Made by a program: the position numbers and the translations under genes. A stretch of 64,000 nucleotides of DNA from Mycolicibacterium neoaurum. Its GTDB lineage: Bacteria > Actinomycetota > Actinomycetes > Mycobacteriales > Mycobacteriaceae. Positions 33,522 through 42,293 of this stretch are shown here, in pieces (position 1 is the first letter of the stretch; each line of letters starts with the position of its first letter). The stretch covers positions 2,232,001 to 2,296,000 of the forward strand of contig NZ_JAQIIX010000002.1 of NCBI RefSeq assembly GCF_036946495.1, given 5' to 3'. Below the pieces are notes generated by a model that was not told the origin of the DNA, made no database searches, and saw only the letters and a list, made by a program, of their open reading frames with translations.

Positions 33522-35126
33522 ATGACCACAGAGCAGCCTGTGAAGAAGACCGATGTCGACAGCGCCCTGATGGGCGGATCCACCTACCGAAGTCTCGGCG
33601 AGCAGCGGCTCAGGCCACAGGAAGAACGGTTCGAGAGGGCCCGCCGGACGACGGGTTTGTTCCTCGCGCCGGTCGTGGCAGCCGTGTTCCTGCTGCTGCC
33701 GCTGGACATCCCTCCGCAACAACAGACGCTGGCCGGCGTGCTGCTCGGCGTGATCGTGCTGTGGGTGACCGAGCCGATTCCCATCCCTATCGGCGGACTC
33801 CTCGGGGTCGCCGTCATCGTGTTCCTCGGCGTGGCACCCGTCGACGAAGTGTTGGCGCCGTTCGGATCATCGACGGTGTTCACCTTCATCGGCGCGTTCA
33901 TCTTGGCGCAGGCCATGCTCAAGCACGGCCTCGCCCGCAGATTCGCCTTCCGTATCCTCGCTATACCGCGAGTCGGGCAGTCGACCACCGGCGTCATCCT
34001 CGCCTTCGGTGCGATCACCTGCCTGCTTTCGGCGTTCGTGTCCAACACAGCCACCGTCGCAATGCTGTTGCCGACCGCGATCGGCATCATCGGTGTCGTT
34101 GCGAAAATCTTGCAGGCGCAGGGAAAGGTCGCCGACGACTTCGATCCGTTACGGCTGAAGATGGGTGCGGCGATCATGCTCATGCTCGCCTACTCCGCGA
34201 GTGTGGGTGGACTGCTCACCCCGGTCGGTAGCCCGCCCAACCTGATCGGACGTGGTCTCATCGAGGAGGCGACGGGGGAGAAGATCAGCTTCGGACAGTG
34301 GATGGTGCTGGCCGCGCCGATCTGTCTGGCCATGTTCCTCGTACTTGCCTTCGTCCTCATCAGGATCAACAAGCCCGAGCTCAAACGCATCGAAGGCGTC
34401 ACGGAGTACGTGGCCGAGCAGCGAGTAGAGATGGGCACGCTCTCTCGAGCGGAGAAGAACACCTTGATCGCCTTCGGCATCACGGTCACGCTATGGGTCC
34501 TGCCGGGCGTCATCGCGCTCATCTTCGGAAACGACTCCGATGTCTACACGACCGTCAGCGACCGCCTGGACGAGGGAACGGTCGCAGTCTTCGGTGCGGC
34601 GTTGCTGTTCCTGCTGCCCACCGATTGGCAGCAGCGTGAATTCACCATGCGCTGGAAGGATGCCGCGGCCATCGACTGGGGCACCATCGTGCTTTTCGGT
34701 ACCGGAATCATCTTCGGATCATTGCTCGCGGACACCGGGCTCGCCGAGACCATCGGTACGTCGGTGGCCGACGGTCTCGGCTTCACCAGCGTGCTGGCCA
34801 TCACGATCTTCGCGGTCCTGCTGGCCGTCGTCGTCTCGGAGACGACGAGCAACACCGCCGCGGCCGCAGTCGTGGTACCCATCGTCATCCCCATCGCCGT
34901 CGCAGCTGGGGTGAATCCATTCGTCCCGGCGCTGGCCGCGACATTCGCGGCATCGTTCGGATTCATGCTTCCGGTGTCGACACCACAGAACGCCATCGTC
35001 TACGGCTCCGGCGCGGTACCCATCACCACCATGATCCGCTCCGGAGTGACTTTCGATATCGCCGGAGCCATTCTGATCATCGCGTTGTTGCCGCTCATGG
35101 TCGCGGCGCTCGGCCTCGGCGCGTGA
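33522..35126 (+). CDS. SLC13/DASS-family anion transporter
   Basis: Inner-membrane symporter of 534 residues with about 11-12 hydrophobic helices. The family's two Ser-Asn-Thr signatures, one in each inverted half, are present: AFVSNTATVAMLLPTAIG and ETTSNTAAAAVVVPIVIP. These proteins take up dicarboxylates, citrate or sulfate with Na+. An N-terminal cytoplasmic leader of ~40 residues is basic. AGGAGAGG precedes the ATG. The divergent LysR gene is the plausible regulator. Substrate not determined by sequence. Confidence 0.92.
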   Translation: MTTEQPVKKTDVDSALMGGSTYRSLGEQRLRPQEERFERARRTTGLFLAPVVAAVFLLLPLDIPPQQQTLAGVLLGVIVLWVTEPIPIPIGGLLGVAVIVFLGVAPVDEVLAPFGSSTVFTFIGAFILAQAMLKHGLARRFAFRILAIPRVGQSTTGVILAFGAITCLLSAFVSNTATVAMLLPTAIGIIGVVAKILQAQGKVADDFDPLRLKMGAAIMLMLAYSASVGGLLTPVGSPPNLIGRGLIEEATGEKISFGQWMVLAAPICLAMFLVLAFVLIRINKPELKRIEGVTEYVAEQRVEMGTLSRAEKNTLIAFGITVTLWVLPGVIALIFGNDSDVYTTVSDRLDEGTVAVFGAALLFLLPTDWQQREFTMRWKDAAAIDWGTIVLFGTGIIFGSLLADTGLAETIGTSVADGLGFTSVLAITIFAVLLAVVVSETTSNTAAAAVVVPIVIPIAVAAGVNPFVPALAATFAASFGFMLPVSTPQNAIVYGSGAVPITTMIRSGVTFDIAGAILIIALLPLMVAALGLGA

Positions 35127-35176
35127 GCCGGTGGCAGTGGCGAGGGGAATGATGCGCAGCGGCTAGTCTCGTCGGC

Positions 35177-35743
35177 GTGTCTGATGACCTCTGGGCCGCC
35201 GCGACCCACCACCCATTCCTCGACGCGGTGCGCGATGGAACCGTCGCCGCATCATCCTTCGACCGGTGGCTGTCCCAGGATGCGCTGTTCGTCGCCGATC
35301 TGCTGATCTTCCAGGCGCGCCTGCTCGCGCGTGCGCCGCGGTCGGCACAGGGTGTGTTGGCCGGCGGATGTGTTGCGCTGGTGGCCGAGTTGGACTGGTT
35401 CGACGGCCACGCCGCCAAACGCGGATTACCCTCAACCCCCGAGCCGCTTCCGACGACACTGGCTTATCGAGACTTGCTGCGACGGCTGGACAACGAACCG
35501 TTTGAGGCCGCCGTCACCGGTTTGTGGGTCATCGAGCGGGTCTACCTACTGGGCTGGACCTCTGCGAAATCAGCCGACTCGCCGTACTCCGAATTCATCG
35601 ATCATTGGACGGTCCCGGAATTCGTCGAATACGTCGACGGCCTTGCGGCCCTTGCGCAGCCACGACATCATGCCCGTCTGGTCGACGAAGTCCTACGGCT
35701 GGAGGTCGAATTCTGGAATATGGCCTGGGCGGATGCGTCATGA
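35177..35743 (+). CDS. TenA-family protein, Glu-type (TenA_E)
   Basis: A 188-residue all-helical TenA/thiaminase II-fold protein. The N-terminal HPFLDAVRDGTVAASSFDRWLSQDALFVADLL fits the family. At the position of the catalytic cysteine of classical TenA the sequence reads LWVIERVYLLGW, the glutamate pattern of the TenA_E subgroup. TenA_E proteins have been linked to hydrolysis of amino-formyl pyrimidine precursors in thiamin salvage; here that is inference. Start is GTG 35177. It overlaps the next TenA gene by 4 bp (ATGA). Confidence 0.82.
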   Translation: MSDDLWAAATHHPFLDAVRDGTVAASSFDRWLSQDALFVADLLIFQARLLARAPRSAQGVLAGGCVALVAELDWFDGHAAKRGLPSTPEPLPTTLAYRDLLRRLDNEPFEAAVTGLWVIERVYLLGWTSAKSADSPYSEFIDHWTVPEFVEYVDGLAALAQPRHHARLVDEVLRLEVEFWNMAWADAS

Positions 35744-36354
35744 GTCTGTCAGCCCAACTGTGGGAGACAAACGCCGATATCGTCGCCGAAGTTCTCGACA
35801 ACCCGTTCGTGCGTGGGATCGGTGATGGATCGCTGGACCGGGCCGCATTCGCCGGCTACGTCGCACAGGATGCATTCTTCCTCGAATCCTTCGCGCGGGC
35901 TTACGCATTGGCCTTGGTGCGCAGTCCCGACACCGATTCGCTACTGACCTTCGCCGATCTCATCGCCGGTGTCCGTGCGGAACTGCGTCTGCATGACTCG
36001 TATGCTGCCCGGTGGGGTATCGATATGGCGGCGGTCCAACCGTCAGCGGCAACTCTGGCCTATACCGAATTCCTGCTGGCCACCGCAGCCACCGGCGAAC
36101 TCGGCGTCATCTGCGCGGCCATGACCCCCTGCATGCGGCTCTATGCGTACATCGGCACGGTGCTGGATGCCGACAGAGCCGGACCCTACGCAGAATGGGT
36201 GCAAACATACGCCAACACCGAGTTCGAAGAGGTGGCAGCGCTTTTGGAACGGCTACTCGACCATCACGGCGAGGACGCCCCAGCCGTCCGGGACGCCTAT
36301 CGCCGTGCGATGCGCTTGGAGCAGCAGTTCTTCACCGCCGCGTACAACGCCTGA
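35740..36354 (+). CDS. TenA-family protein, Cys-type (TenA_C, thiaminase II-like)
   Basis: A 204-residue TenA-fold protein, coupled to its TenA_E neighbour. NPFVRGIGDGSLDRAAFAGYVAQDAFFLESFARAYALAL is the canonical N-terminal part, and AAMTPCMRLYAYIG contains the active-site cysteine used to hydrolyse aminopyrimidines (thiamin salvage) in TenA_C enzymes. So the pair holds one member of each TenA subclass. The stop lies 15 bp from the convergent PfpI-type gene. No thiamin riboswitch is visible upstream of the pair. Confidence 0.86.
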   Translation: MSLSAQLWETNADIVAEVLDNPFVRGIGDGSLDRAAFAGYVAQDAFFLESFARAYALALVRSPDTDSLLTFADLIAGVRAELRLHDSYAARWGIDMAAVQPSAATLAYTEFLLATAATGELGVICAAMTPCMRLYAYIGTVLDADRAGPYAEWVQTYANTEFEEVAALLERLLDHHGEDAPAVRDAYRRAMRLEQQFFTAAYNA

Positions 36355-36369
36355 GTCCGCCACCGGTGG

Positions 36370-36933
36370 CTACGCCCTGGAACCGTTGGCGATCGCATCG
36401 ACCACCGCCGCGCAAAAAGCGGGCAGGTCATCGGGTGAGCGGCTGGTGATCAGGTTGCCGTCGACGACGACTTCCTCGTCGACCACGGTGGCACCCGCAT
36501 TGCGCAGGTCGGTGCGCAGGCTGGGATAAGAGGTGAGGGTGCGTCCCTTGGCCACACCGGCCTCGACCAGCGTCCACGGCCCGTGGCAGATCACTCCGAC
36601 CGGTTTACCCGACTCGACGAACGCTCGGACGAAGGCCACGGCGTCATCATCGGAGCGCAGCTTGTCCGCATTCACCGTGCCGCCGGGTATGACCAGTCCG
36701 TCGAACTCTTCCGCTTTGGCGCCCTTGACCAGACGGTCGACGCGGTAGCTGCCAGACGGTTCCAGGTCGTGATCGCGGGCGTCGATATCGCCCTCCTGCA
36801 GCGATAACAGGGTCACGGTGGCACCGGCTTTGTCCAGCGCGTCCCGGGGTTCGGTCAGCTCGAGCCGTTCGACACCGTCGGTAGCGAGGATGGCAACGCT
36901 CTTGTCGGTCAGTGCGGCATGTACATCAGTCAT
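36370..36933 (-). CDS. DJ-1/PfpI-family protein (class I glutamine amidotransferase-like)
   Basis: A 187-residue PfpI-type protein. The nucleophile elbow is VGVICHGPWTLVEAG with the conserved Cys-His; FDGLVIPGGTVNADKLR supplies the upstream glycine-rich turn. Relatives act as glyoxalase III, proteases or chaperones. Start ATG 36933 (MTDVHAALTDKSVAIL) is preferred over an in-frame upstream codon. Third gene of the minus-strand group with the SDR and acetamidase/formamidase. Specific activity unknown. Confidence 0.86.
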   Translation of the reverse strand: MTDVHAALTDKSVAILATDGVERLELTEPRDALDKAGATVTLLSLQEGDIDARDHDLEPSGSYRVDRLVKGAKAEEFDGLVIPGGTVNADKLRSDDDAVAFVRAFVESGKPVGVICHGPWTLVEAGVAKGRTLTSYPSLRTDLRNAGATVVDEEVVVDGNLITSRSPDDLPAFCAAVVDAIANGSRA

Positions 36934-36978
36934 CCGCGCTGGATTCCACGGCCGCGACGCGGCCAAACCCTGGGATTC

Positions 36979-37731
36979 TCAGAATTGCACGCCGCGGGTC
37001 AGCGCGCCGTCGACCAGCAGATTGGTCCCGGTGATGAAGCCGGCGGCGGGGCTGGACAGGAACACCACGGCGTTGGCGACCTCCTGGGGCGTGGCCATCC
37101 GTCCCGTCGGGTTCAGCGCAAGTGCGGTCGCGAACAGTTCTGGGTCGTTCTGCTCGATCGAGGACCACACCCCGTCGGGGAAGTAGGTGTTACCCGGACT
37201 GACGGTGTTGGCCCGCACACCTTTGCCGGCCAACTGATAGGCCAGGCCCTGCGTGTAGTGGATGATCGCGGCCTTCATGGTTCCGTAAGGTCCTGCCGCA
37301 AAGTCGATTTCGCGTCCCGACACACTCGATATCGTCACGATCGAGCCGGAACCGCTCGCGAGCAAGTGCGGCAGCGCAGCGTCGACCAGCCCGACGGTGC
37401 CCATGAGATCGACTTCGAAGCTGGTGCGCCAGTTGTCTGCCGACTCCGGGATGGCCAGCGCGCTCACATTGGCCACCACACCGTCGAGGCCACCGAGCGC
37501 CTCGGCACTCGCATCCACCCAGGCCGCCAGGGCGGCGGTGGTGCCGACATCGACAGCGGTTCCGATGGCACCATTGCCGAGTTCCTGCTGGGCGGTGGCA
37601 ACGGCCTCGGAGGTGCGGGCGCAGAAGGCCACCGTCGCCCCTTCGGCGAGGAGGCCCTCGACCACCGCCCGCCCGATACCGCGGGTACCGCCGGTGACCG
37701 CGAAACGTCTGCCTTTGAGTCCGAGATCCAT
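36979..37731 (-). CDS. Short-chain dehydrogenase/reductase
   Basis: Classical SDR of 250 residues. Cofactor motif TGGTRGIGRA, NVSA in place of the usual NNAG, catalytic serine in ISSVSG, and the YxxxK pair in YGTMKAA; PGNTYFP is the strand-to-helix turn after it. GITGTNLLVDGA-type ending (FITGTNLLVDGALTRG) is standard. Lies between the PfpI-type gene and the acetamidase/formamidase gene; substrate unknown. Confidence 0.92.
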   Translation of the reverse strand: MDLGLKGRRFAVTGGTRGIGRAVVEGLLAEGATVAFCARTSEAVATAQQELGNGAIGTAVDVGTTAALAAWVDASAEALGGLDGVVANVSALAIPESADNWRTSFEVDLMGTVGLVDAALPHLLASGSGSIVTISSVSGREIDFAAGPYGTMKAAIIHYTQGLAYQLAGKGVRANTVSPGNTYFPDGVWSSIEQNDPELFATALALNPTGRMATPQEVANAVVFLSSPAAGFITGTNLLVDGALTRGVQF

Positions 37732-37743
37732 CGATCTTGCCCC

Positions 37744-38757
37744 TCAGTAGGTGATACTGCCCAGATTTCTTGCCGCAGAACGAAGCTCGGCATGCACGCC
37801 ACCATATGCCGCGGCGGTGGGCAACAGCTTCTTTTCGATCTTCGTCACCGAACTGTAGTTGGTGTCGACGACGTTCGCGATCGGTGCCAACGAGATCTGG
37901 GTCAGCAGCTGGTAAGCGTCGAAGCGGTCCAGCCCGTACAGCTCCCCGAGCCAGCTGATCATCTCGACCTGCCCGGCCCGCCAGGCCTCCTCCAGCGGGC
38001 GGCCCGAGCCGATACACATCAGGTGGGTGTCGGTCTCCAGTCGCGGCCAGGCGGGCCCGCCACCCTTGATCAGGTCGACGATCGCCGTGACGTTCATGGC
38101 GCCCTCCACGGCGGTGCCGCACGACTCGCCCTCGCCCTGTCGGTAGTGACCGTCACCGAGGGAGAACAGGGCACCGGGCACGTTGACCCGCAGGTAGCAG
38201 GTTGCGCCCGCGGTCATCTCCGGGGTGTCCATGTTGCCGCCGAACACGTCGGGCACCAACGAGGTGCGCACCTCACGGCGGGCCGGCGCCACCCCCACCG
38301 TCCCGAGCATCGGATTGGCCGGCAGCGCGACCTCGAAATTGCTGCCGTGTGCTGAGAAGCCGACGGTACCGGTGGCCGAATCGTATTCGTAGATCCAGGT
38401 GCGCTCGGGCAGCGGTTCCTGAAGCGTCGGGTTGACCGGGACGCTGGTGAGCCCGCCGAAGAACGGGATAAGCGTTGATGCGCCCCAACCGCGGGCCGGA
38501 GTCAGGTCCACCAGATGCACGGCGAGCGTATCGCCAGGTTCGGCGCCCTCGATCCAGAACGGTCCGGTCTGCGGGTTGAGGTCCTCGGTGTCCAATGCGC
38601 TGCTGGCGATGTCATCAGCGCTGGTGATCCGCCCACCGTAGGCATCCTCGGTCCACAACCGCAGTGCCGTCCCCGGCTTGATACGCATGACCGGTTCGGC
38701 GCCGCCGAAGGTGAAGGCGAACTGCTCAGGTGTCGGGACGAAGGTGATGTGGTCCAT
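37744..38757 (-). CDS. fmdA: Acetamidase/formamidase (FmdA/AmdA) family protein
   Basis: Zinc amidase of 337 residues hydrolysing formamide or acetamide to ammonia and the acid. Family blocks include TEDAYGGRITSADDIA, NPQTGPFWIEGAEPGDTL, HGSNFEVALPANPMLGTVGVAP, GGNMDTPEMTAGATCYLRVNVPGALFSLGDGHYRQGEGE. Start ATG 38757 gives MDHITFVP; 24 bp more are open upstream. It is unrelated in sequence to the AmiE amidase 2.5 kb away, so the locus carries two independent amidase types. It lies 66 bp downstream of the MarR gene, same strand. Confidence 0.9.
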   Translation of the reverse strand: MDHITFVPTPEQFAFTFGGAEPVMRIKPGTALRLWTEDAYGGRITSADDIASSALDTEDLNPQTGPFWIEGAEPGDTLAVHLVDLTPARGWGASTLIPFFGGLTSVPVNPTLQEPLPERTWIYEYDSATGTVGFSAHGSNFEVALPANPMLGTVGVAPARREVRTSLVPDVFGGNMDTPEMTAGATCYLRVNVPGALFSLGDGHYRQGEGESCGTAVEGAMNVTAIVDLIKGGGPAWPRLETDTHLMCIGSGRPLEEAWRAGQVEMISWLGELYGLDRFDAYQLLTQISLAPIANVVDTNYSSVTKIEKKLLPTAAAYGGVHAELRSAARNLGSITY

Positions 38758-38823
38758 GACACCATCCTTGTCGCACCGCACCCGTGCGCGCCACTGATGT
38801 CCGGAAGATGTTGTGGTGCAGCG

Positions 38824-39264
38824 CTAGTGGTTGGGCCGACTCTTGGCCCGCTGCCTTCCAGCGATACCGACCCGGACCGTCGGGCCGTCGACATCCACCC
38901 AGCTGCGTTCGACAGCTGCGATGCCGGGACGAAGTTCATCGTGCATTGCGGTGCCGCGCGCACTGAGATAGACCCGCACCTTGCGGCGGTCGAACTCATC
39001 GACCTCGCGGTACACCAGCGAGCGGGACACCAGCTTGTCGACCACCCGGGTCTGGGTCGGTCCTGCGATCAGTGTGGCGGACTGCAGTTCGGCCATCGTC
39101 AGGCCGTCACCGGATGCCAGGGCATCGATGACCAGCCAATGGTCCAATCCGAGATCGGCGCCCTGCAGTTCTGCTTCCAGGTCGGCGCCGAGTCGTCGTG
39201 CTGCGCGCAGTACGACGAGGGCAATAGAACCACCTGCACCCGCTGCCACCGACGCGCTCGACAT
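38824..39264 (-). CDS. MarR-family regulator of the amide locus
   Basis: A 146-residue winged-helix regulator. LDHWLVIDALASGDGLTMAELQSATLIAGPTQTRVVDKLVSRSLVYREVDEFDRRKVRVYLSARG is the MarR DNA-binding region with the wing DRRKV. Start ATG 39264 follows GAGGGG by about 9 bp. It is divergent from the AmiC-like gene with a 105-bp spacer, and lies upstream of fmdA. In M. smegmatis the acetamidase locus is governed by several ami regulators; a repressor role here is inference. Confidence 0.87.
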   Translation of the reverse strand: MSSASVAAGAGGSIALVVLRAARRLGADLEAELQGADLGLDHWLVIDALASGDGLTMAELQSATLIAGPTQTRVVDKLVSRSLVYREVDEFDRRKVRVYLSARGTAMHDELRPGIAAVERSWVDVDGPTVRVGIAGRQRAKSRPNH

Positions 39265-39369
39265 GACGAATATCCCCTCAAACCTTGCCGATCGCGTGTG
39301 AGGCGCGCGATACTTCCAGTTGGAAACGATAGCAGTTGTCCGTCGGTAAACACAGGTGAGGACGAGAAG
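39265..39369. promoter_or_regulatory. Divergent control region between the MarR gene and amiC
   Basis: A 105-bp spacer that must hold promoters for both directions. It contains the dyad TTCCAGTTGGAA (39314-39325), 45 bp before the amiC start. The stretch TCCAGTTGGAA is like TCCAGATGAAA at 40514-40524 before amiS (9 of 11 identical), making TCCAGWTGRAA a candidate shared operator element. Confidence 0.45.
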
Positions 39370-40446
39370 ATGACGGGTCCGCCCTCGGCAGGTGGTGACC
39401 CCGAGCGCTGGCGGATAGCCATGGTCGTTCCGCTCCAAGGGCCGGGTGGGATCTTCGGACCCGCGTGCGAGGCCGTCAGCCACCTCGTCGCCCAGGACCT
39501 CAATGCTGCGGGCGGTGTCCTCGGCCGGGAAGTGCAGGTCGAAGTTGTCGATGGGGGAGCGCCCCCCGATGTGGTCGCGGATCGGATCGATGCGCTCATC
39601 AGATCCGGTCGCATCGACGCGGTCAGCGGGTGGCACATCTCCTCGGTGCGTAACGCGCTGGCGCCGGTGGTCGCCGGGCGGGTGCCCTATGCGTACCCGG
39701 CGCTGTACGAAGGTGGCGAGCGGCGGCGCGATATCTACTGCTGCGGGGAGACTCCGGACGCGCAGATCGCTCCGGCGTTGCGATGGCTGCGCGACAATCT
39801 CGGTGCGCGCCGATGGTTCATCGTCGGCGATGACTATGTTTGGCCGAGATCGTCGATGGATTCGGTGCGCCGTTACGCACGCGAGCTCGATCTGGACATC
39901 GTCGGCGGTCGGTTCGTCGATCTCGGCAGTGCCGATATGACAGAGGTGGTCCGCGCGGCGGTGGCATCCGATTGTGATGCCGTCCTGATGTTGCTGGTCG
40001 GCCACGACGCCATCGAATTCAACCGCACATGCGCCGAACTGGGCGCCGACGCGGCGTTCTTGCGGTTCAGCCCGCTGATGGACGAGAGCATGTTGCTGGC
40101 CAGTGGGGACGACGGCACCCGTCGACTCTTCTCGGCGGCGTCCTACTTCCGCTCGATCGTCGGCGCCGGACCGATGGAACTGCTGGGCCGCTATCTCGAA
40201 CTGCACGGTGCCGCGGCGCCTCCGCTGAGCGGAATCGCCGAGTCGTGCTATGAGGGACCGCAGCTGCTGGCCCGACTCATCCATCGGGTCGGCCGGCTGA
40301 GCGATATATCCACCGCGGATGAGATCTCGTATGAGAGCCCAAGGGGCACCGTGCAATTCCGGCACGATGGAACATTGCAGCCCGTGCACCTGGCGATGGC
40401 TGACGGGTTCGACTTCGAGGTGCTCACCACGCTGTCGCGACACTGA
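39370..40446 (+). CDS. amiC: AmiC-like amide-sensing periplasmic-binding-fold protein
   Basis: A 358-residue type I periplasmic-binding-fold protein resembling AmiC/UrtA (IAMVVPLQGPGGIFGPACEAVSHLVAQDLNAAGGVLGREVQVEVVDGG). It has no signal peptide or lipobox, so it should be cytoplasmic, like Pseudomonas AmiC, which binds amides and controls the amidase operon. GDDYVWPRSSM and FMALLVGHDAIEFN-like segments agree with the urea/amide subgroup. Start is ATG 39370, preceded by GAGGACGAGAAG. First gene of the run amiC-amiS-amiE-amiB. Confidence 0.8.
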   Translation: MTGPPSAGGDPERWRIAMVVPLQGPGGIFGPACEAVSHLVAQDLNAAGGVLGREVQVEVVDGGAPPDVVADRIDALIRSGRIDAVSGWHISSVRNALAPVVAGRVPYAYPALYEGGERRRDIYCCGETPDAQIAPALRWLRDNLGARRWFIVGDDYVWPRSSMDSVRRYARELDLDIVGGRFVDLGSADMTEVVRAAVASDCDAVLMLLVGHDAIEFNRTCAELGADAAFLRFSPLMDESMLLASGDDGTRRLFSAASYFRSIVGAGPMELLGRYLELHGAAAPPLSGIAESCYEGPQLLARLIHRVGRLSDISTADEISYESPRGTVQFRHDGTLQPVHLAMADGFDFEVLTTLSRH

Positions 40447-40471
40447 ATCGATCGCGGACCGCCATGCGCCC

Positions 40472-40524
40472 TTGACACTGTGGCCCGGCTCACATACTTT
40501 CATTTGGAGATAATCCAGATGAAA
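40472..40524 (+). promoter_or_regulatory. Promoter and overlapping inverted-repeat operator of amiS-amiE-amiB
   Basis: Consensus -35 TTGACA (40472-40477), a -10-like CATACT (40493-40498, spacing 15), and directly overlapping it an inverted repeat, arms TTTCATTTGGA (40498-40508) and TCCAGATGAAA (40514-40524) with one mismatch around GATAA. A protein bound here would cover the -10 and start site, as expected for a MarR-type repressor. The right arm reaches into the first codons of amiS if ATG 40519 is used. Confidence 0.6.
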
Positions 40525-41166
40525 TCAATGGCGAGGTGTCGGGTGAACAATGTCGGATTGCTCTATGTCGGCGCAGTGCTTTTCGTCAACGGTCTGATGC
40601 TGCTCGGCCGCGTACCAGCCCGTTCCGCGGCGGTGTTGAACCTGTTCGTCGGAGCGCTGCAATGTGTCGTCCCGACCGTCATGCTCATCCAGCACGCCGG
40701 TGACCCCGCTGCCGTGCTCGCCGCATCCGGTCTGTACCTATTCGGGTTCACCTATCTCTACGTGGGTGTGGTCAACCTTGCCGGACTCGAACCCGAAGGG
40801 CTGGGCTGGTTCTCGCTGTTCGTTTCCGGTGCGGCCGTGGTCTACTCGGTGTTGTCGTTCACGGTGTCCGGAGACCCCGCCTTCGGCGTGATCTGGCTTT
40901 CCTGGGCCGTCCTGTGGTTCCTGTTCTTCCTGGTACTTGGTCTGCGCCGCGAGGAGTTGACGCGCTTCACCGGTTGGGCGGTCACCCTGCTCAGTCTGCC
41001 CACCTGCGCCGTACCGGCCTTCCTTGCGCTTACCGGCACCTACCAGACCTCGGGGGCGATCGCTCTCGGCTGGGCGATCGGACTGTCGGCATTGCTGCTG
41101 GTGGCCAGATTGCTCAGCGCCGGACCGCGTCGGGTTTCCGTAGCCGCGGGCGCGGCGTACCGCTGA
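40519..41166 (+). CDS. amiS: AmiS/UreI-family amide channel
   Basis: A 215-residue membrane protein with six or seven hydrophobic helices, the AmiS/UreI family of pH-gated urea and amide channels. VNNVGLLYVGAVLFVNGLMLLGR at the N-terminus and GLYLFGFTYLYVGVVNL in the second half are signature regions. Start ATG 40519 sits inside the operator; GTG 40543 (VNNVGLLY), preceded by an AGG-rich stretch, is an equally plausible start giving 207 residues. It should bring amides into the cell for AmiE, 79 bp downstream. Confidence 0.9.
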   Translation: MKSMARCRVNNVGLLYVGAVLFVNGLMLLGRVPARSAAVLNLFVGALQCVVPTVMLIQHAGDPAAVLAASGLYLFGFTYLYVGVVNLAGLEPEGLGWFSLFVSGAAVVYSVLSFTVSGDPAFGVIWLSWAVLWFLFFLVLGLRREELTRFTGWAVTLLSLPTCAVPAFLALTGTYQTSGAIALGWAIGLSALLLVARLLSAGPRRVSVAAGAAYR

Positions 41167-41245
41167 CGCGCACCTCGGCGCAATCAGTTCTCTCATCAAG
41201 TTAGTTGTCCGCAAACCAGTTTCACCAACCAGAAGGAGAAATAGC

Positions 41246-42283
41246 ATGCGTCACGGTGACATCTCGTCCAGTCCCGATACCGTCGGTGTCGCGGTCGTGA
41301 ACTACAAGATGCCCAGACTGCACACCAAGGAGCAGGTGCTGGACAACGCACGCAAGATCGCCGACATGATCATCGGTATGAAGTCCGGGCTACCCGGCAT
41401 GGATCTCGTTGTCTTCCCCGAGTATTCGACGCAGGGCATCATGTACGACCCTGACGAGATGTACGCCACCGCTGCCACCGTTCCTGGCGACGAAACCGAC
41501 ATCTTCGCGGCCGCCTGCCGGAAAGCCAAGACCTGGGGCGTCTTCTCCATCACCGGCGAGCGCCACGAGGACCACCCGAACAAGCCGCCGTACAACACTC
41601 TGGTCCTGATCGATGACACCGGCGAGATCGTGCAGAAGTACCGAAAGATCCTCCCGTGGTGTCCGATCGAGGGCTGGTACCCGGGTGACACCACGTATGT
41701 GACCCAGGGGCCGAAGGGTATGAAGATCTCGCTGATCATCTGCGATGATGGCAACTACCCCGAGATCTGGCGCGATTGTGCGATGAAGGGTGCCGAGCTG
41801 ATCGTGCGTTGCCAGGGGTACATGTACCCGGCCAAGGATCAGCAGGTGATGATGGCCAAGGCGATGGCCTGGGCGAACAACTGCTATGTGGCGGTCGCCA
41901 ACGCCGCCGGATTCGACGGCGTGTACTCATATTTCGGGCACTCGGCGGTGATCGGATTCGACGGCCGCACGCTGGGCGAGACCGGCGAGGAGGAGTACGG
42001 GATCCAGTACGCCCAGCTTTCCCTCTCCGCCATCCGCGATGCGCGGCAGAACGATCAGTCGCAGAACCATCTGTTCAAACTGCTGCACCGCGGCTATTCG
42101 GGCGTGCACGCCGCCGGTGACGGTGACAAGGGTGTCGCCGATTGCCCGTTCGAGTTCTACAAGCTGTGGGTCACCGACGCGCAAAAGGCGCAGGAAGTTG
42201 TCGAGTCGATCACCCGTGACACCGTCGGCGTGGCGGAATGCAGGGTCGGCACGCTGCCCGTCGAACAGACATCCGAGGCCTAG
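41246..42283 (+). CDS. amiE: Aliphatic amidase AmiE (acylamide amidohydrolase)
   Basis: Aliphatic amidase of 345 residues, hydrolysing acetamide and short aliphatic amides to acid and ammonia. The nitrilase-superfamily triad is complete: Glu in VVFPEYSTQG, Lys in KYRKILPW and Cys in LIICDDGNYPEIWRD. Length and N-terminus (MRHGDISSSPDTVGVAVVNYKMP) match known AmiE enzymes closely. A strong AAGGAG (41233-41238) precedes ATG 41246. Likely the main inducible product of the operon. Confidence 0.97.
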   Translation: MRHGDISSSPDTVGVAVVNYKMPRLHTKEQVLDNARKIADMIIGMKSGLPGMDLVVFPEYSTQGIMYDPDEMYATAATVPGDETDIFAAACRKAKTWGVFSITGERHEDHPNKPPYNTLVLIDDTGEIVQKYRKILPWCPIEGWYPGDTTYVTQGPKGMKISLIICDDGNYPEIWRDCAMKGAELIVRCQGYMYPAKDQQVMMAKAMAWANNCYVAVANAAGFDGVYSYFGHSAVIGFDGRTLGETGEEEYGIQYAQLSLSAIRDARQNDQSQNHLFKLLHRGYSGVHAAGDGDKGVADCPFEFYKLWVTDAQKAQEVVESITRDTVGVAECRVGTLPVEQTSEA

Positions 42284-42293
42284 GAGCTTTCAC

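Noticed and set aside
35127..35176. Thiamin riboswitch upstream of the TenA pair
   Set aside because: The spacer is only 50 bp and lacks the conserved CTGAGA-type core.
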